Assembly (NCBI GenBank): GCA_024275165.1
Contig: JAJRZQ010000038.1
Span: forward strand, 113,649-177,648
Direction: 5' to 3'
DNA length: 64,000 nucleotides
Source of the DNA: a bacterium
GTDB lineage: Bacteria > SAR324 > XYD2-FULL-50-16
Part shown: piece by piece, positions 33,119 to 41,353 of the stretch
Layout: the number at the start of each line of letters is the position of its first letter
Position numbering within the stretch: the first letter of the stretch is position 1
Made by a program: the position numbers and the translations under genes
The notes under the pieces: generated by a model
Databases searched by the model: none
What the model was told of the DNA's origin: nothing
What the model saw: only the letters and a program-made list of their open reading frames with translations

Positions 33119-34002
33119 ATGAAACTAATCGAAAAAATTTTACCGACTCAAGGCCAGGTTTATAAACCGAGCCAGCCCTTTTGCGCTACCTTGATCGAAA
33201 ATCAGCGCATTACCCCGCCCGAGAGTGTCGATGATATACGCCATTTGGTTTTTGATCTTACGGGCAGCGGGATTGAGTATTTAGAGGGGCAATCCATGGG
33301 GGTGGTGCCCCCGGGGGAAACTGTCGAGGGCAAACGGCATAAGGTCCGGCTTTATTCGATTTCCTCAGCGCGCTGCGGTGACGACGGAAAATGCGCCACC
33401 GTGAGCTTGACGGTGAAACGAATCCTTTACCTTGATGACCAGGGGCAAGAGAAACAGGGGCTTTCCTCAAACTACTTAACCAGTCTGCCGATAGGGGCAA
33501 AGGTCATGCTCACCGGCCCTGTGGGCCGTAAATTCCTTCTCCCCCAAGAGGACTCGGTGAACCTGATCATGGTGGCGGTGGGCACGGGCATTGCCCCTTT
33601 TCGCTCCTTCATTGAGCATATCTACCGGGAAAAAGGTGGTTGGAAGGGCTGCATTCGTCTTTTTTACGGGGCGAAAACGGGTTTGGAAAGCCTCTATATG
33701 AATCAAGAGAAAACGATATCGGCCAATACTTTACCCAAGAAACCTTCCAAGCCTTTAAGGCTCTATCAAGAGAAACCCCGGGGAAAAAAGAATATGTGCA
33801 AGATAAAATCCTCGCGGCGAAACAAACCCTCTGGCCCCTTTTAAAAGAAGGAAACTTCTGCTTTTATCTTTGTGGATTAAAAGACTTGGAAAGGGGCATT
33901 GAAAAAATATTCCGCTCCTGGGCGGAAGAAGAAAATTTAAACTGGGATGAGATGCAAAATCGGTTTAAGGCGCAGGGCCAGTGGAACATTGAGGTTTATT
34001 AA
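33119..34002 (+). pseudogene. Plant-type ferredoxin-NADP+ reductase with a single frameshift
   Basis: The 5' frame (33119 to about 33711) encodes an FAD domain with the RLYSISSA motif and the NADP domain start VAVGTGIAPFRSFIEHIY, through FYGAKTGLESLYMNQE. From about 33714 the protein continues in another frame: NDIGQYFTQETFQAF, then FYLCGLKDLERGIEKIF and the family's aromatic end WNIEVY. Adding one A to the AAAA run at 33710-33713 joins them as MNQEKNDIGQYF. The intact protein would be about 294 residues and exchange electrons between ferredoxin and NADPH. The gene lies 3 bases before sthA. It may be a sequencing error in a homopolymer, programmed slippage or a true mutation. Confidence 0.82.
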
Positions 34003-34005
34003 GCC

Positions 34006-35409
34006 ATGGCAACCTATGATCTCATCATCATTGGTTCCGGCCCTGCGGGGGAAAAAGCGGCTTTAGAGGCCAGTCGCTTGGGGGCGAAGACCGCAGTGGT
34101 CGAAAAATGGATTCATCCCGGCGGGGCGAGTGTGATTAGTGGGACGCTGCCCTCGAAATCCTTGCGAGAAACGGTGCAGTATTTACAAACCCTCTCCCAC
34201 CCAGAACTAAACGGAATCTGTGCCAAGCTGGATAAAGGGCTCACGGTACAAGATTTAATGCACTTAAAGAATGTGGTTACCCTAGGGCGAATTGATTGTA
34301 TTTTTTCTGCCTATCGTGCCTCGGAAATCGACTACTACCAAGCCAAAGCCCGTTTTACGAGCGAGCGCGAGATTTTTTGCCAGCCTGAGCAAGGGGAAGG
34401 TTATTATCTTCGAGGGGATAAATTTATCCTTGCCGTGGGTACCCATCCCTTTCAACCGGTCGATTGGCCCTTGGACCAAAAAATCATTCTAGACAGCGAC
34501 GGCATTTTAAATCTGAATCGTTTACCCAAAAAAATGGGGGTTTACGGGGGTGGGGTGATCGGTTGTGAGTATGCCACGATTTTCGGCAAAATCGGGGTGG
34601 AGGTCACCTTGATCGACCCACGGGGTACGCTCTTGAGTTTTTTGGATCATGCCATTAGCACAGAGTTGCAGGAAATTTTTATTCACAGTGGGATTTGCTT
34701 ACGCCTAGGGGAGTCGAGTGAAACCGTGACCTTAGAGGGGGAGGAGGCGGTTTTGACTTTATCGAGCGGAGAAATATTGCGTTTTGATACCCTGCTTTTT
34801 GCCAATGGCAGGCAGGGGGCGACTCAAGGGCTGGGGTTGGAAGAGCTTGGAATTGAGGTAGACGGGCGTTGTCAGTTGAAGGTGAATGATCAATTTCAAA
34901 CCAACCTGCCTCATATCTACGCGGTGGGGGATGTCATCGGCCCTCCGGCCCTGGTTTCGGTCAGCAATCGCGAGGGGAGGCTCGCCGCCCGTCACGCGGT
35001 AACGGGGCAACCGGTACGGCGGGACCATGGTTTTATCCCCTCGGCGGTCTACAGCATTCCCGAGATTGGGATGATCGGTAAAACCGAGCAAGAATTGAAG
35101 GCGGAAGGCACCCCTTACGCGCAGGGGGTTTGTTATTTTTCCGATCTGGCTAAGGGGTTGATGTTGGGGGTTAAAGAAGGTTTTTTAAAGCTGCTTTTTT
35201 GCCCGAGAACGCATCAAATCTTTGGGGTCCATATCCTGGGGCCCCAAGCAGCGGAATTGATTCACCTGGGGCAGGCGGTCATGAAGCTGGGCGGTACCTT
35301 GGATTATTTTATGGATGAGGTGCTCAATTTCCCCACCCTTTCCGCCGCCTACAAGGTGGCTGCGTTAAATGGGGTGCAAAAGGGGGATCAAATCTGCCAG
35401 AAACTCTAA
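34006..35409 (+). CDS. sthA: Soluble pyridine nucleotide transhydrogenase
   Basis: 467 residues. The N-terminal FAD Rossmann motif is IIIGSGPAGEKAALEASRLG. The second nucleotide-binding motif is GVYGGGVIGCEYATIFGKIG, and FAD contacts lie in YAVGDVIGPPAL. SthA-like segments include LDSDGIL, LLSFLDHAIS, LLFANGRQG, IPEIGMIGKTEQEL and FPTLSAAYKVAALNG. The CxxxxC redox pair of lipoamide dehydrogenases is absent (GGASVISGTLPSKSL), as expected for an enzyme that passes hydride between NADPH and NAD+. With the adjacent FNR it would link ferredoxin, NADPH and NADH pools. Confidence 0.9.
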   Translation: MATYDLIIIGSGPAGEKAALEASRLGAKTAVVEKWIHPGGASVISGTLPSKSLRETVQYLQTLSHPELNGICAKLDKGLTVQDLMHLKNVVTLGRIDCIFSAYRASEIDYYQAKARFTSEREIFCQPEQGEGYYLRGDKFILAVGTHPFQPVDWPLDQKIILDSDGILNLNRLPKKMGVYGGGVIGCEYATIFGKIGVEVTLIDPRGTLLSFLDHAISTELQEIFIHSGICLRLGESSETVTLEGEEAVLTLSSGEILRFDTLLFANGRQGATQGLGLEELGIEVDGRCQLKVNDQFQTNLPHIYAVGDVIGPPALVSVSNREGRLAARHAVTGQPVRRDHGFIPSAVYSIPEIGMIGKTEQELKAEGTPYAQGVCYFSDLAKGLMLGVKEGFLKLLFCPRTHQIFGVHILGPQAAELIHLGQAVMKLGGTLDYFMDEVLNFPTLSAAYKVAALNGVQKGDQICQKL

Positions 35410-35412
35410 AAA

Positions 35413-35570
35413 AGGAACCTCTGATTATGGCCCTTGGGGGGCATCGAGTTTTTCCGTTTTTTCGGTTGGGAATGAAATCCACAACCTCAAAGCGAATCCA
35501 TAAGTCGCGCTTTTTGCTTTGGCAAGGCATCCCTGCCCTGCTGGGAAACTCCGCGTTTTTCAGAGTTTCC
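35413..35570. mobile_element. MITE-like element, copy B (internally deleted)
   Basis: 158 bp, same orientation as copy A at 14204-14416. Shared blocks include AGGAACCTCTGA at the left end, GAGTTTTT/GTTTTTTCGGTTGGGAATG in the middle and CTCCGCGTTTTTCAGAGTTT at the right end. It lacks the 54 bp between two CTGA tetramers of copy A, including the perfect hairpin. It begins three bases after the sthA stop. Confidence 0.7.
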
Positions 35571-35939
35571 AAAACTTGATTCCTAGATTTTTTAGTTGTT
35601 TTACTCAAGAATTCGCTTCCCGGCCCGCAAGTCGCCTCTGAGTTGTTTAGGGGTTTTTGCAACAGGTTCGGCGCCCAATAGGGAACTCAGTACCTTTGAG
35701 CCCCTGCGCCCGCACTGGGGGAAGAATCCAAGCATTTGCCGCCTGCTTGCCCGCCTTGTTTTTTGTTTGGTTTTGGGCCGCCTGGTAAGGGGGATGGGCG
35801 CAGAACTTGTTCCTTTTTAAGGGTTGGTTTGGCGGTTTTAAATCCCAGAGAAAGGGGAAAAGTGGGGTTTGGGCAAGGAAAGAAGGCGGTATCCTGCCTC
35901 TAGGCTGGATTTTTTTTCCCCAAGAGGATAAAAGAGGGC
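35571..35939. other. Gap without recognisable genes before msbA
   Basis: About 370 bp. There are several frames but none with convincing composition or a ribosome site. It is T-rich near 35760 and has GATAAAAGAGGG immediately before msbA. It presumably holds the msbA promoter, though I cannot point to one. Confidence 0.45.
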
Positions 35940-37721
35940 ATGAATACCGCACAAAGCGCCTCGATTTTATCCCAATTATTCCGAATTTTACTGCGTCACC
36001 AGGGGCAAATTCTTGCCGGGGTCATCTGCATGATCTTCTTTGCCCTGTTTACCGTGGCTCCGGCGCTGTACATGAAAGATATTGTGGACGCGCTCGGTTC
36101 CGGTCAAATCCCTTCTTTAAGGCAATTCTTTTTTGTCGGCGGGGGCATTATCTTGGTTTTTCTTTTGAAAGGGATTTTCTTTTTCGGGCAGAGTTATTTA
36201 ATGAGCGAGTTGGGCCAAAAGATAACCCGCGATTTACGAGATCAGGCCTTTCATCGGGTTTTGGGTTTACCGCTCAATTTTTTTAACCGCACTCCTGCGG
36301 GGGATTTGATCAGCCGTTTCACCACCGATATTCAATACTTTTCTGAAGGGCTGAAAACCGTGATCATCGGCCCTCTACGCGACCTGCCGCAAATTTTGAT
36401 GCTTTTGGCCTTGATGGCCTATCGCTCTTGGCAGCTTTTTGTCTTGATTCTTATCTTATTGCCCATCGCCGCCTTTTTCATCAATCGTTTTGGTCAACAA
36501 AATCAAGAAGTAACCACTCAAAGGCAACATCAATATGGCGATTTGATCAGTCTGCTCAGTGAGACCTTGAGCGGAATCCGGGTGGTCAAAGCCTTTGGGA
36601 TGGAGCGCTATGAGTCGAGCCGCTTTGCGAAGGTGAATAATCGACTTTTTCGTTATTTTTTAGACAGCGCCAGAATCGGCAGCTATTCTTACCCTGTCTT
36701 GGAGTTTATCGGAGGGGTTTGCGGGGCCTTGATCTTAACCTATGGCGGTTATTTGATCATCCATGAGCAGATTACGGGCGGCGACTTTGCCAGCTTTATC
36801 GTTGCCTTTTTCATGATGAACGAACCGATTAAAAAGTTGAACGGCTTTACCTTAAAGGTGCAAGAAGGTTATGCGGCGGCAAAACGGATTTTTTATATTT
36901 TAGACATCCCCTGGGAAATTGAAGAAAATCAGAGTTCTGTAAAACTTCCTCTGATTCAAAAAGAAATTAAAATTGATATTCAGCAATTTTGCTATGAAAA
37001 TAAGCCTATTTTACATAATATTCATATTACCCTAAAAAAGGGGACGGTTACGGCTTTGGTCGGTGGCTCTGGAAGCGGCAAAACCACCCTGGCCAACTTA
37101 ATCCCTCGTTTTTACGAGTTGCAACCGAGCGAAGGCAGCATTTGTATTGATGGGCAAGATATTCGCAAGGTGCAGCTGGATAGCCTGCGTGGGCAAATCG
37201 CGATTGTCACTCAAGAAGTCGTGCTGTTTAACGATACCATTGAGGCGAATATCTCTTATGGAAACATAGGGGGGGATAAAAAACGCATTGAGGAGGCAGC
37301 GAAAGCGGCCTATGCTTGGGATTTTATTCAACAGCAAAAATGGGGCCTGAAAGAAGAGATCGGCGAAAGGGGGGGGATGCTCTCTGGGGGTCAGCGCCAG
37401 AGGCTTTCTATCGCTCGTGCCTTGATTAAAAACGCTCCCATCTTGATTTTAGATGAGGCGACCAGTGCCTTGGATTCGGAATCGGAAAAAGAAGTACAGG
37501 GCGCCATCGAAAACCTGATGAAAAACCGCACCAGCCTCGTCATCGCTCACCGCTTAAGCACCATCCGCCATGCCCATGTAATCCATGTATTAAAAGAAGG
37601 GCGCATTGTCGAATCGGGCACCCATGAGGAACTTTTAACCCACCAGGCAGGGGAATACCACCGCCTTTATCAAATGCAATTTCGAGACCCTCCCCCCCAA
37701 TCGACTTCTTCCAAGGAATAA
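35940..37721 (+). CDS. msbA: MsbA-type lipid flippase (ABC half-transporter)
   Basis: 593 residues. Six membrane helices lie in the first 320 residues, with the exporter coupling segment TPAGDLISRFTTDIQYFSEG. The ATPase domain has Walker A GGSGSGKTT, signature LSGGQRQRLSIARAL, Walker B ILILDEATSALD and the H-loop VIAHRLSTI. Family length and the LPS-related genes elsewhere in the window favour lipid A-core export from the inner leaflet. Other lipid or peptide exporters of this class look alike, so the substrate is inferred. One base separates it from the methyltransferase gene downstream. Confidence 0.88.
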   Translation: MNTAQSASILSQLFRILLRHQGQILAGVICMIFFALFTVAPALYMKDIVDALGSGQIPSLRQFFFVGGGIILVFLLKGIFFFGQSYLMSELGQKITRDLRDQAFHRVLGLPLNFFNRTPAGDLISRFTTDIQYFSEGLKTVIIGPLRDLPQILMLLALMAYRSWQLFVLILILLPIAAFFINRFGQQNQEVTTQRQHQYGDLISLLSETLSGIRVVKAFGMERYESSRFAKVNNRLFRYFLDSARIGSYSYPVLEFIGGVCGALILTYGGYLIIHEQITGGDFASFIVAFFMMNEPIKKLNGFTLKVQEGYAAAKRIFYILDIPWEIEENQSSVKLPLIQKEIKIDIQQFCYENKPILHNIHITLKKGTVTALVGGSGSGKTTLANLIPRFYELQPSEGSICIDGQDIRKVQLDSLRGQIAIVTQEVVLFNDTIEANISYGNIGGDKKRIEEAAKAAYAWDFIQQQKWGLKEEIGERGGMLSGGQRQRLSIARALIKNAPILILDEATSALDSESEKEVQGAIENLMKNRTSLVIAHRLSTIRHAHVIHVLKEGRIVESGTHEELLTHQAGEYHRLYQMQFRDPPPQSTSSKE

Positions 37722-37722
37722 A

Positions 37723-38571
37723 ATGAGTAAAGTGAAAACAAAATTCGACATGACCGAAGCAGGCCTGGAATTCGGCCTCATCTTTGCCGGTTATGCCTGG
37801 AATACCCCCTACCTGCATTATGGTTTTTTTAAAGAGGGGCTGAAACCCCTGCCGGAAAATGTGCGTGAGGCCCAGGAAAACTACACCCAGTTTTTGTTCG
37901 CTCAGTTTCCTGAAGGGGTACAAAGCGTGCTGGATGTAGGTTGCGGCACGGGGGAACTGGCCAAGCAGATGCTGGCGAAGGGTTTAAAGGTCGATGTGGT
38001 CAGCCCTGGTGGGTTTTTAACGGATCGGGTGAGAGAGAAGCTGCAAGGGAGTGGCGCGGAGGTTTTTAATTGTGGTTTTGAAGAGGTCCAAACCGATAAA
38101 CGCTATGATTTGGTGTTGTTTTCCGAGTCCTTTCAATACATTCCCGCAGAGCGGGCCTTAGCCCAGGCCGCCAAGTTTTCCAAAGCGGGTGGTCATGTTT
38201 TGGTTTGTGATTTTTTTAAGCTTAAAGCAGAAGAAAAAAGCCCCATTGGTGGCGGTCACGACTGGGATGAGTACCAAGAAGAGGCAAAACGCCATCCCTT
38301 AAAAGAACTCAAAAACCAAGATATTACCCCAGAAACGGCACCGAGTCTGGATGTGGTGGATGATTTTTTGACCCGCTTTATGGTGCCCGCTAGTTTGTTG
38401 GTGGTTCGCATGGTCGAACACAAACTGCCCTGGCTGGTCAAGCTGATCCGTTGGAAGATGGCAAAAAAAATTGAAAAGGCGCGCTATAAATACTTTGAGC
38501 GCAAGATCAATCAAGAGAGCTTTGCCAAACACAAAACCTATCGTTTGCTGTTGTACAAGGTGGACAAATAG
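37723..38571 (+). CDS. Class I SAM-dependent methyltransferase linked to msbA
   Basis: 282 residues. Motif I is VLDVGCGTGELAKQML and the later motifs are YDLVLFSESFQYIP and AGGHVLVCDFFKL. The N-terminus (LIFAGYAWNTPYLHYGFF) and a long basic C-terminal helix pair (VKLIRWKMAKKIEKARYKYF) resemble lipid- or quinone-type methyltransferases that dock at the membrane. It is co-transcribed with msbA, suggesting modification of a membrane lipid or envelope sugar. The substrate is unknown. Confidence 0.78.
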   Translation: MSKVKTKFDMTEAGLEFGLIFAGYAWNTPYLHYGFFKEGLKPLPENVREAQENYTQFLFAQFPEGVQSVLDVGCGTGELAKQMLAKGLKVDVVSPGGFLTDRVREKLQGSGAEVFNCGFEEVQTDKRYDLVLFSESFQYIPAERALAQAAKFSKAGGHVLVCDFFKLKAEEKSPIGGGHDWDEYQEEAKRHPLKELKNQDITPETAPSLDVVDDFLTRFMVPASLLVVRMVEHKLPWLVKLIRWKMAKKIEKARYKYFERKINQESFAKHKTYRLLLYKVDK

Positions 38572-38608
38572 CCTTGCGAGCCAGGAAGAAGAGGCCGTCT
38601 TCTCGCGC

Positions 38609-39754
38609 TTAGCGACTCAACACCGCCAGGGCCTCCAGGTGATGACTGTGGCAGTACATGTCAAAACCTTGCAAGCGGCGGAGTCGAAACCCCGAAGCCG
38701 TCAAGCGAGCCAAGTCGCGGGCCAGACTGGCAGGGTTGCAACTGATGTAAATAATTTTTTCAATGGCGCTGGAGACCGTTTGCTCTCTCAAGGCGGCATC
38801 CAATCCGGCACGGGGCGGGTCAATGAGCAGTAGGTCCGCCTGGGGCGGTAGTTTGACTTTTCCCGCCTTGGCGTGGATTGCTTTTGCGGAACTCAACCCT
38901 AGCCGCTCCAGATTGCGGTTTAAGGTTTTGACCGCCTTTTTTTCCCCCTCAAAGGCGGTGATTCGCCGGCTCGCCTGGGCTAAAGCTAAGGTGAAGGTTC
39001 CCGACCCGGCGTAATGCTCCACCGCCCAATTGGCTCCTTGGGCTTCTTTGGCCACCTCTTGGGCGATCAAGGCGGTTACCCAGGGGTTGGCCTGGGCAAA
39101 GGAGGTGGCTTGCAGTTCCAATTCGCCAAAGCCGTAATCTTCCAGCACCGCATGAGGGAAGCGGGGCAGGGTTTTGTTTTCCCCTCGAACCTTGCGCCCC
39201 CCAGCGAGAAGTTGTTTCGCTTTGGATTCCAAAAGGGAGTATTCCGCCTCGCCGTCCTTGAGTTTTGCCAACAGGGGGAGGCTCGATAAAATCCCCTTGG
39301 AGAGAGCAATACATTGCCCAATGGCCACGACTTCATGAGATTTATGTCGATTCAATCCCACCCGGCCACTTCCTGCCTTGATCAAGGCCTTGTAACGAAA
39401 ATGTTTTTGTGCTGGGCCGGCAATGATTTTTGGGTTATATTCCACTCCTTGCGCGGTTAAAACCTGAGTGAAGAGTTCTTGCTTTAGGGTCAGTTGATCG
39501 GCGTAGGTAAGGTGTAGGAGGTTGCACCCCCCGCAGTTTAGGTAGTGGGGGCAGGGGGGCTTGACGCGGTTTGCACCCGCTTCAATTACCCGGATCAAAC
39601 GGGCTTCGAGGTGCCTCTTGCCTTGACGGATCACTTCGACTTCAACCCGGTCACCGGGGGTGACCTTCCCTACAAAAACAGCCTGCCCTAAGGCGTAGCC
39701 CATGCCCCAACCAGGAGGGGCCCAGGAGTCAATCGTCAATTCAAAAAGGGACAT
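38609..39754 (-). CDS. rlmD: TrmA/RlmD-family RNA uracil-C5 methyltransferase
   Basis: 381 residues. An N-terminal TRAM-like domain (about 1-60) is followed by an iron-sulfur cluster set CPHYLNCGGC (about 69-78) with a further cysteine in GQCIAL. The SAM-binding part has VEHYAGSGTFTLALAQ and LLIDPPRAG. The catalytic Cys sits in YISCNPASLARDL. The four-cysteine pattern fits RlmD (23S rRNA m5U1939) better than TrmA, which lacks the cluster. The exact target base is not provable here. It is convergent with the msbA-methyltransferase pair. Confidence 0.85.
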   Translation of the reverse strand: MSLFELTIDSWAPPGWGMGYALGQAVFVGKVTPGDRVEVEVIRQGKRHLEARLIRVIEAGANRVKPPCPHYLNCGGCNLLHLTYADQLTLKQELFTQVLTAQGVEYNPKIIAGPAQKHFRYKALIKAGSGRVGLNRHKSHEVVAIGQCIALSKGILSSLPLLAKLKDGEAEYSLLESKAKQLLAGGRKVRGENKTLPRFPHAVLEDYGFGELELQATSFAQANPWVTALIAQEVAKEAQGANWAVEHYAGSGTFTLALAQASRRITAFEGEKKAVKTLNRNLERLGLSSAKAIHAKAGKVKLPPQADLLLIDPPRAGLDAALREQTVSSAIEKIIYISCNPASLARDLARLTASGFRLRRLQGFDMYCHSHHLEALAVLSR

Positions 39755-39931
39755 GGTTGTTTCATCCTCAGCAAATCACCTTAGCCCCGGCAATGTATGC
39801 TACCCGGATTGGGGCAGGAGCAGCCTAAGCGTATGGAGCCCGGTGGAAAAGGCCGGGGAACAAGGCAAACCGGGTCTAGCCCTAGTTTAGGGTAGCCCCG
39901 TAAGTAAACCAAGTCTCAAGGAGTTCAGCAA
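39755..39931. other. GC-rich gap with several inverted repeats
   Basis: 177 bp between the rlmD start and the bacterioferritin stop. CCCTA-GTT-TAGGG (near 39879-39891) and repeated CCCGG/CCGGG elements could fold. No frame or known RNA signature is recognised; a resemblance of GGAGCAGCC to SRP RNA does not extend. Confidence 0.35.
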
Positions 39932-40402
39932 TCATCTTTTCATTTGGGCCTGTAAATAATTTTCAATTCCTAGGTGGGCAATGAGTTCCTGCTGGGCTTC
40001 AAGCCAGTCAATGCGCTCTTCCACCGCGGTTTGAATTTCTTCTGCCAGCTGGCGGGATACAAAATCGGCTTCGGCTTCGAGTTGGGAGATGGCCTCTGCA
40101 GCCGCCTTTTGCGTGTCGATAAAAAGCGTTCGGTCATTTTCAATGATTTCAGCGGCAGATTCCCCGATGCGTAGACTGCCTAGGTTTTGCAAATTGGGCA
40201 GCCCTTCAAGAAATAAAATGCGCTCAATCAACTTGTCGGCACGCTTCATCGCCTCAATGGAAGCGCTATACATGCTTTTATTCAAGCTCTGCAAGCCCCA
40301 ATTTTTTAAAATTCGCGCGTGTAAAAAGGTTTGATTGAGAATAATAAACTCATAATAAAGAATTCCATTGAGGGTGTTGTTGCTTTTTTCCGTGAGCCTC
40401 AT
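39932..40402 (-). CDS. bfr: Bacterioferritin subunit, heme-type (ferroxidase residues lost)
   Basis: 156 residues, colinear with E. coli Bfr. The heme-ligating Met52 is kept (SIEAMKRADK) and Glu18 is kept. The other ferroxidase ligands are replaced: Glu51 to Ala, His54 to Arg, Glu94 to Phe, Glu127 to Val, His130 to Arg. It still carries IERILFLEGLPNLQNLG and NYLQAQMKR, so it should assemble into the 24-mer shell. It should bind heme and pass electrons for iron release but not oxidise Fe(II). The start is next to the stop of the partner gene, with AAGGAG eight bases before ATG. Confidence 0.93.
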   Translation of the reverse strand: MRLTEKSNNTLNGILYYEFIILNQTFLHARILKNWGLQSLNKSMYSASIEAMKRADKLIERILFLEGLPNLQNLGSLRIGESAAEIIENDRTLFIDTQKAAAEAISQLEAEADFVSRQLAEEIQTAVEERIDWLEAQQELIAHLGIENYLQAQMKR

Positions 40403-40894
40403 TTATGAATCTCCTTCACTAGACTGATCCATTTGCGCTTGGAGGTAATTTTGCAATCCGACCTTGTCGATCAAACCGATTTGAGTTTCGAGCCAGAAAA
40501 TATGATCTTTTTCCGTATCCCTTAAGAGTTCTTCCAATAATTCACGGGTCACAAAATCCTGGGCTTTTTCGGCCAAAGCGATAGCGTCTTTCAGTTTGGC
40601 GGCGGCCTCGACTTCATAGGCGAGGTCCAGGGCGAGCATTTCAGGTACCTTGGTAACAAATTGGTATTCTTCGCGAGCGGTTAGGTTGGGGGTTCCTTCT
40701 AAAAATAAAATGCGTTCAATCAATTTGGCGGCGTGGGAGCGCTCATGGTCCATTTCATGCCAAAGGCGCGTGCCGATGGCATTTAAACCTTGATCTTCTA
40801 AAATTTTCGCTTGCACAAAGTAAATGTCGATTGCCGTTAAATCAATGCTTAAAAGTTGATTTAGGCTGTTGATGATGGTCGAGTTTCCCTGCAT
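40403..40894 (-). CDS. bfr: Bacterioferritin subunit, ferroxidase-type (heme ligand lost)
   Basis: About 163 residues. By alignment to E. coli Bfr the ferroxidase ligands are kept: Asp in place of Glu18, then Glu51, His54, Glu94, and the E-x-x-H pair near 127/130 (TEKDH, shifted by one residue). Tyr25 is also present. The heme Met52 is replaced by Arg (HERSHAAK). It should oxidise Fe(II) inside a mixed shell with the neighbouring subunit. ATG 40894 is preferred because it matches the family N-terminus (MQGNSTIINSLNQLL) and has AAGGA six bases ahead. Confidence 0.93.
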   Translation of the reverse strand: MQGNSTIINSLNQLLSIDLTAIDIYFVQAKILEDQGLNAIGTRLWHEMDHERSHAAKLIERILFLEGTPNLTAREEYQFVTKVPEMLALDLAYEVEAAAKLKDAIALAEKAQDFVTRELLEELLRDTEKDHIFWLETQIGLIDKVGLQNYLQAQMDQSSEGDS

Positions 40895-40907
40895 GTGGAT
40901 CCTTGGT

Positions 40908-41084
40908 TTATTCCAATTTAGAGTGCTTTTTTCTTTTACCGCAGGATTTAAGGTTTTGGCAACAACGGCCACAATTTTCACCTGCCCCTAAACAACGGAG
41001 GCTTTCTGTTGCGTCTATTTGATTTTTTTTGCTGTATTTTTCAACTTCGCTGCTAGAAATGTTTTTGCAGATACAAATAACCAT
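40908..41084 (-). CDS. bfd: Bacterioferritin-associated ferredoxin
   Basis: 58 residues read directly from the minus strand. MVICICKNISSSEVEKY gives the N-terminal CxC, and GENCGRCC supplies the later CxxC, matching the CxC-x(31)-CxxC [2Fe-2S] pattern of Bfd. A basic tail (KSCGKRKKHSKLE) follows. Bfd binds bacterioferritin at its heme and donates electrons to release stored iron as Fe(II). It is first in the operon, 13 bases before the ferroxidase-type bfr, with an AGAGGT ribosome site. Confidence 0.9.
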   Translation of the reverse strand: MVICICKNISSSEVEKYSKKNQIDATESLRCLGAGENCGRCCQNLKSCGKRKKHSKLE

Positions 41085-41097
41085 GGCGACCTCTTGT

Positions 41098-41139
41098 ATT
41101 TCGTATATACGAATTTAATATTTTCGCTAAAGCATGTCA
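41098..41139 (-). promoter_or_regulatory. Promoter and palindromic operator of the bfd-bfr-bfr operon
   Basis: On the minus strand TTGACA (41139-41134), 17 bases, TAAATT (41116-41111). A perfect 16-bp palindrome ATTCGTATATACGAAT covers 41098-41113, overlapping the -10 and the likely start. It has the form ATTC-N8-GAAT, which I recall as the binding site of the persulfide-sensing ArsR-family repressor SqrR/BigR. No such regulator is encoded in the window. Confidence 0.75.
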
Positions 41140-41353
41140 AGTATTTTTGTATCGGCAGATTTAAAAAATTAGGGAAGCATGAAAAATATGAGGTTGAAAG
41201 GGCGCGAGGAGGCAGGGAATGGATGCCGCTTCCCGCCTTGTTTTAGATTGGTAACGAACCATGCTCCACTGGGCGGGTGAGCTTTTGCCTGAACCTCCAG
41301 CTTCAGGCGGTTGACCTAGGCAAGGCTATTGGGAGAGGCCGCAACCGCTGCGG

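Noticed and set aside
35807..36286. 159-codon frame overlapping the start of msbA
   Set aside because: It runs through the first 115 codons of msbA in another frame, is rich in Arg/Phe/Gly and has no ribosome site.
39765..39900. SRP RNA-like GGAGCAGCC near the rlmD start
   Set aside because: The GGAA-capped apical hairpin and the opposing strand of the SRP domain IV core are absent.
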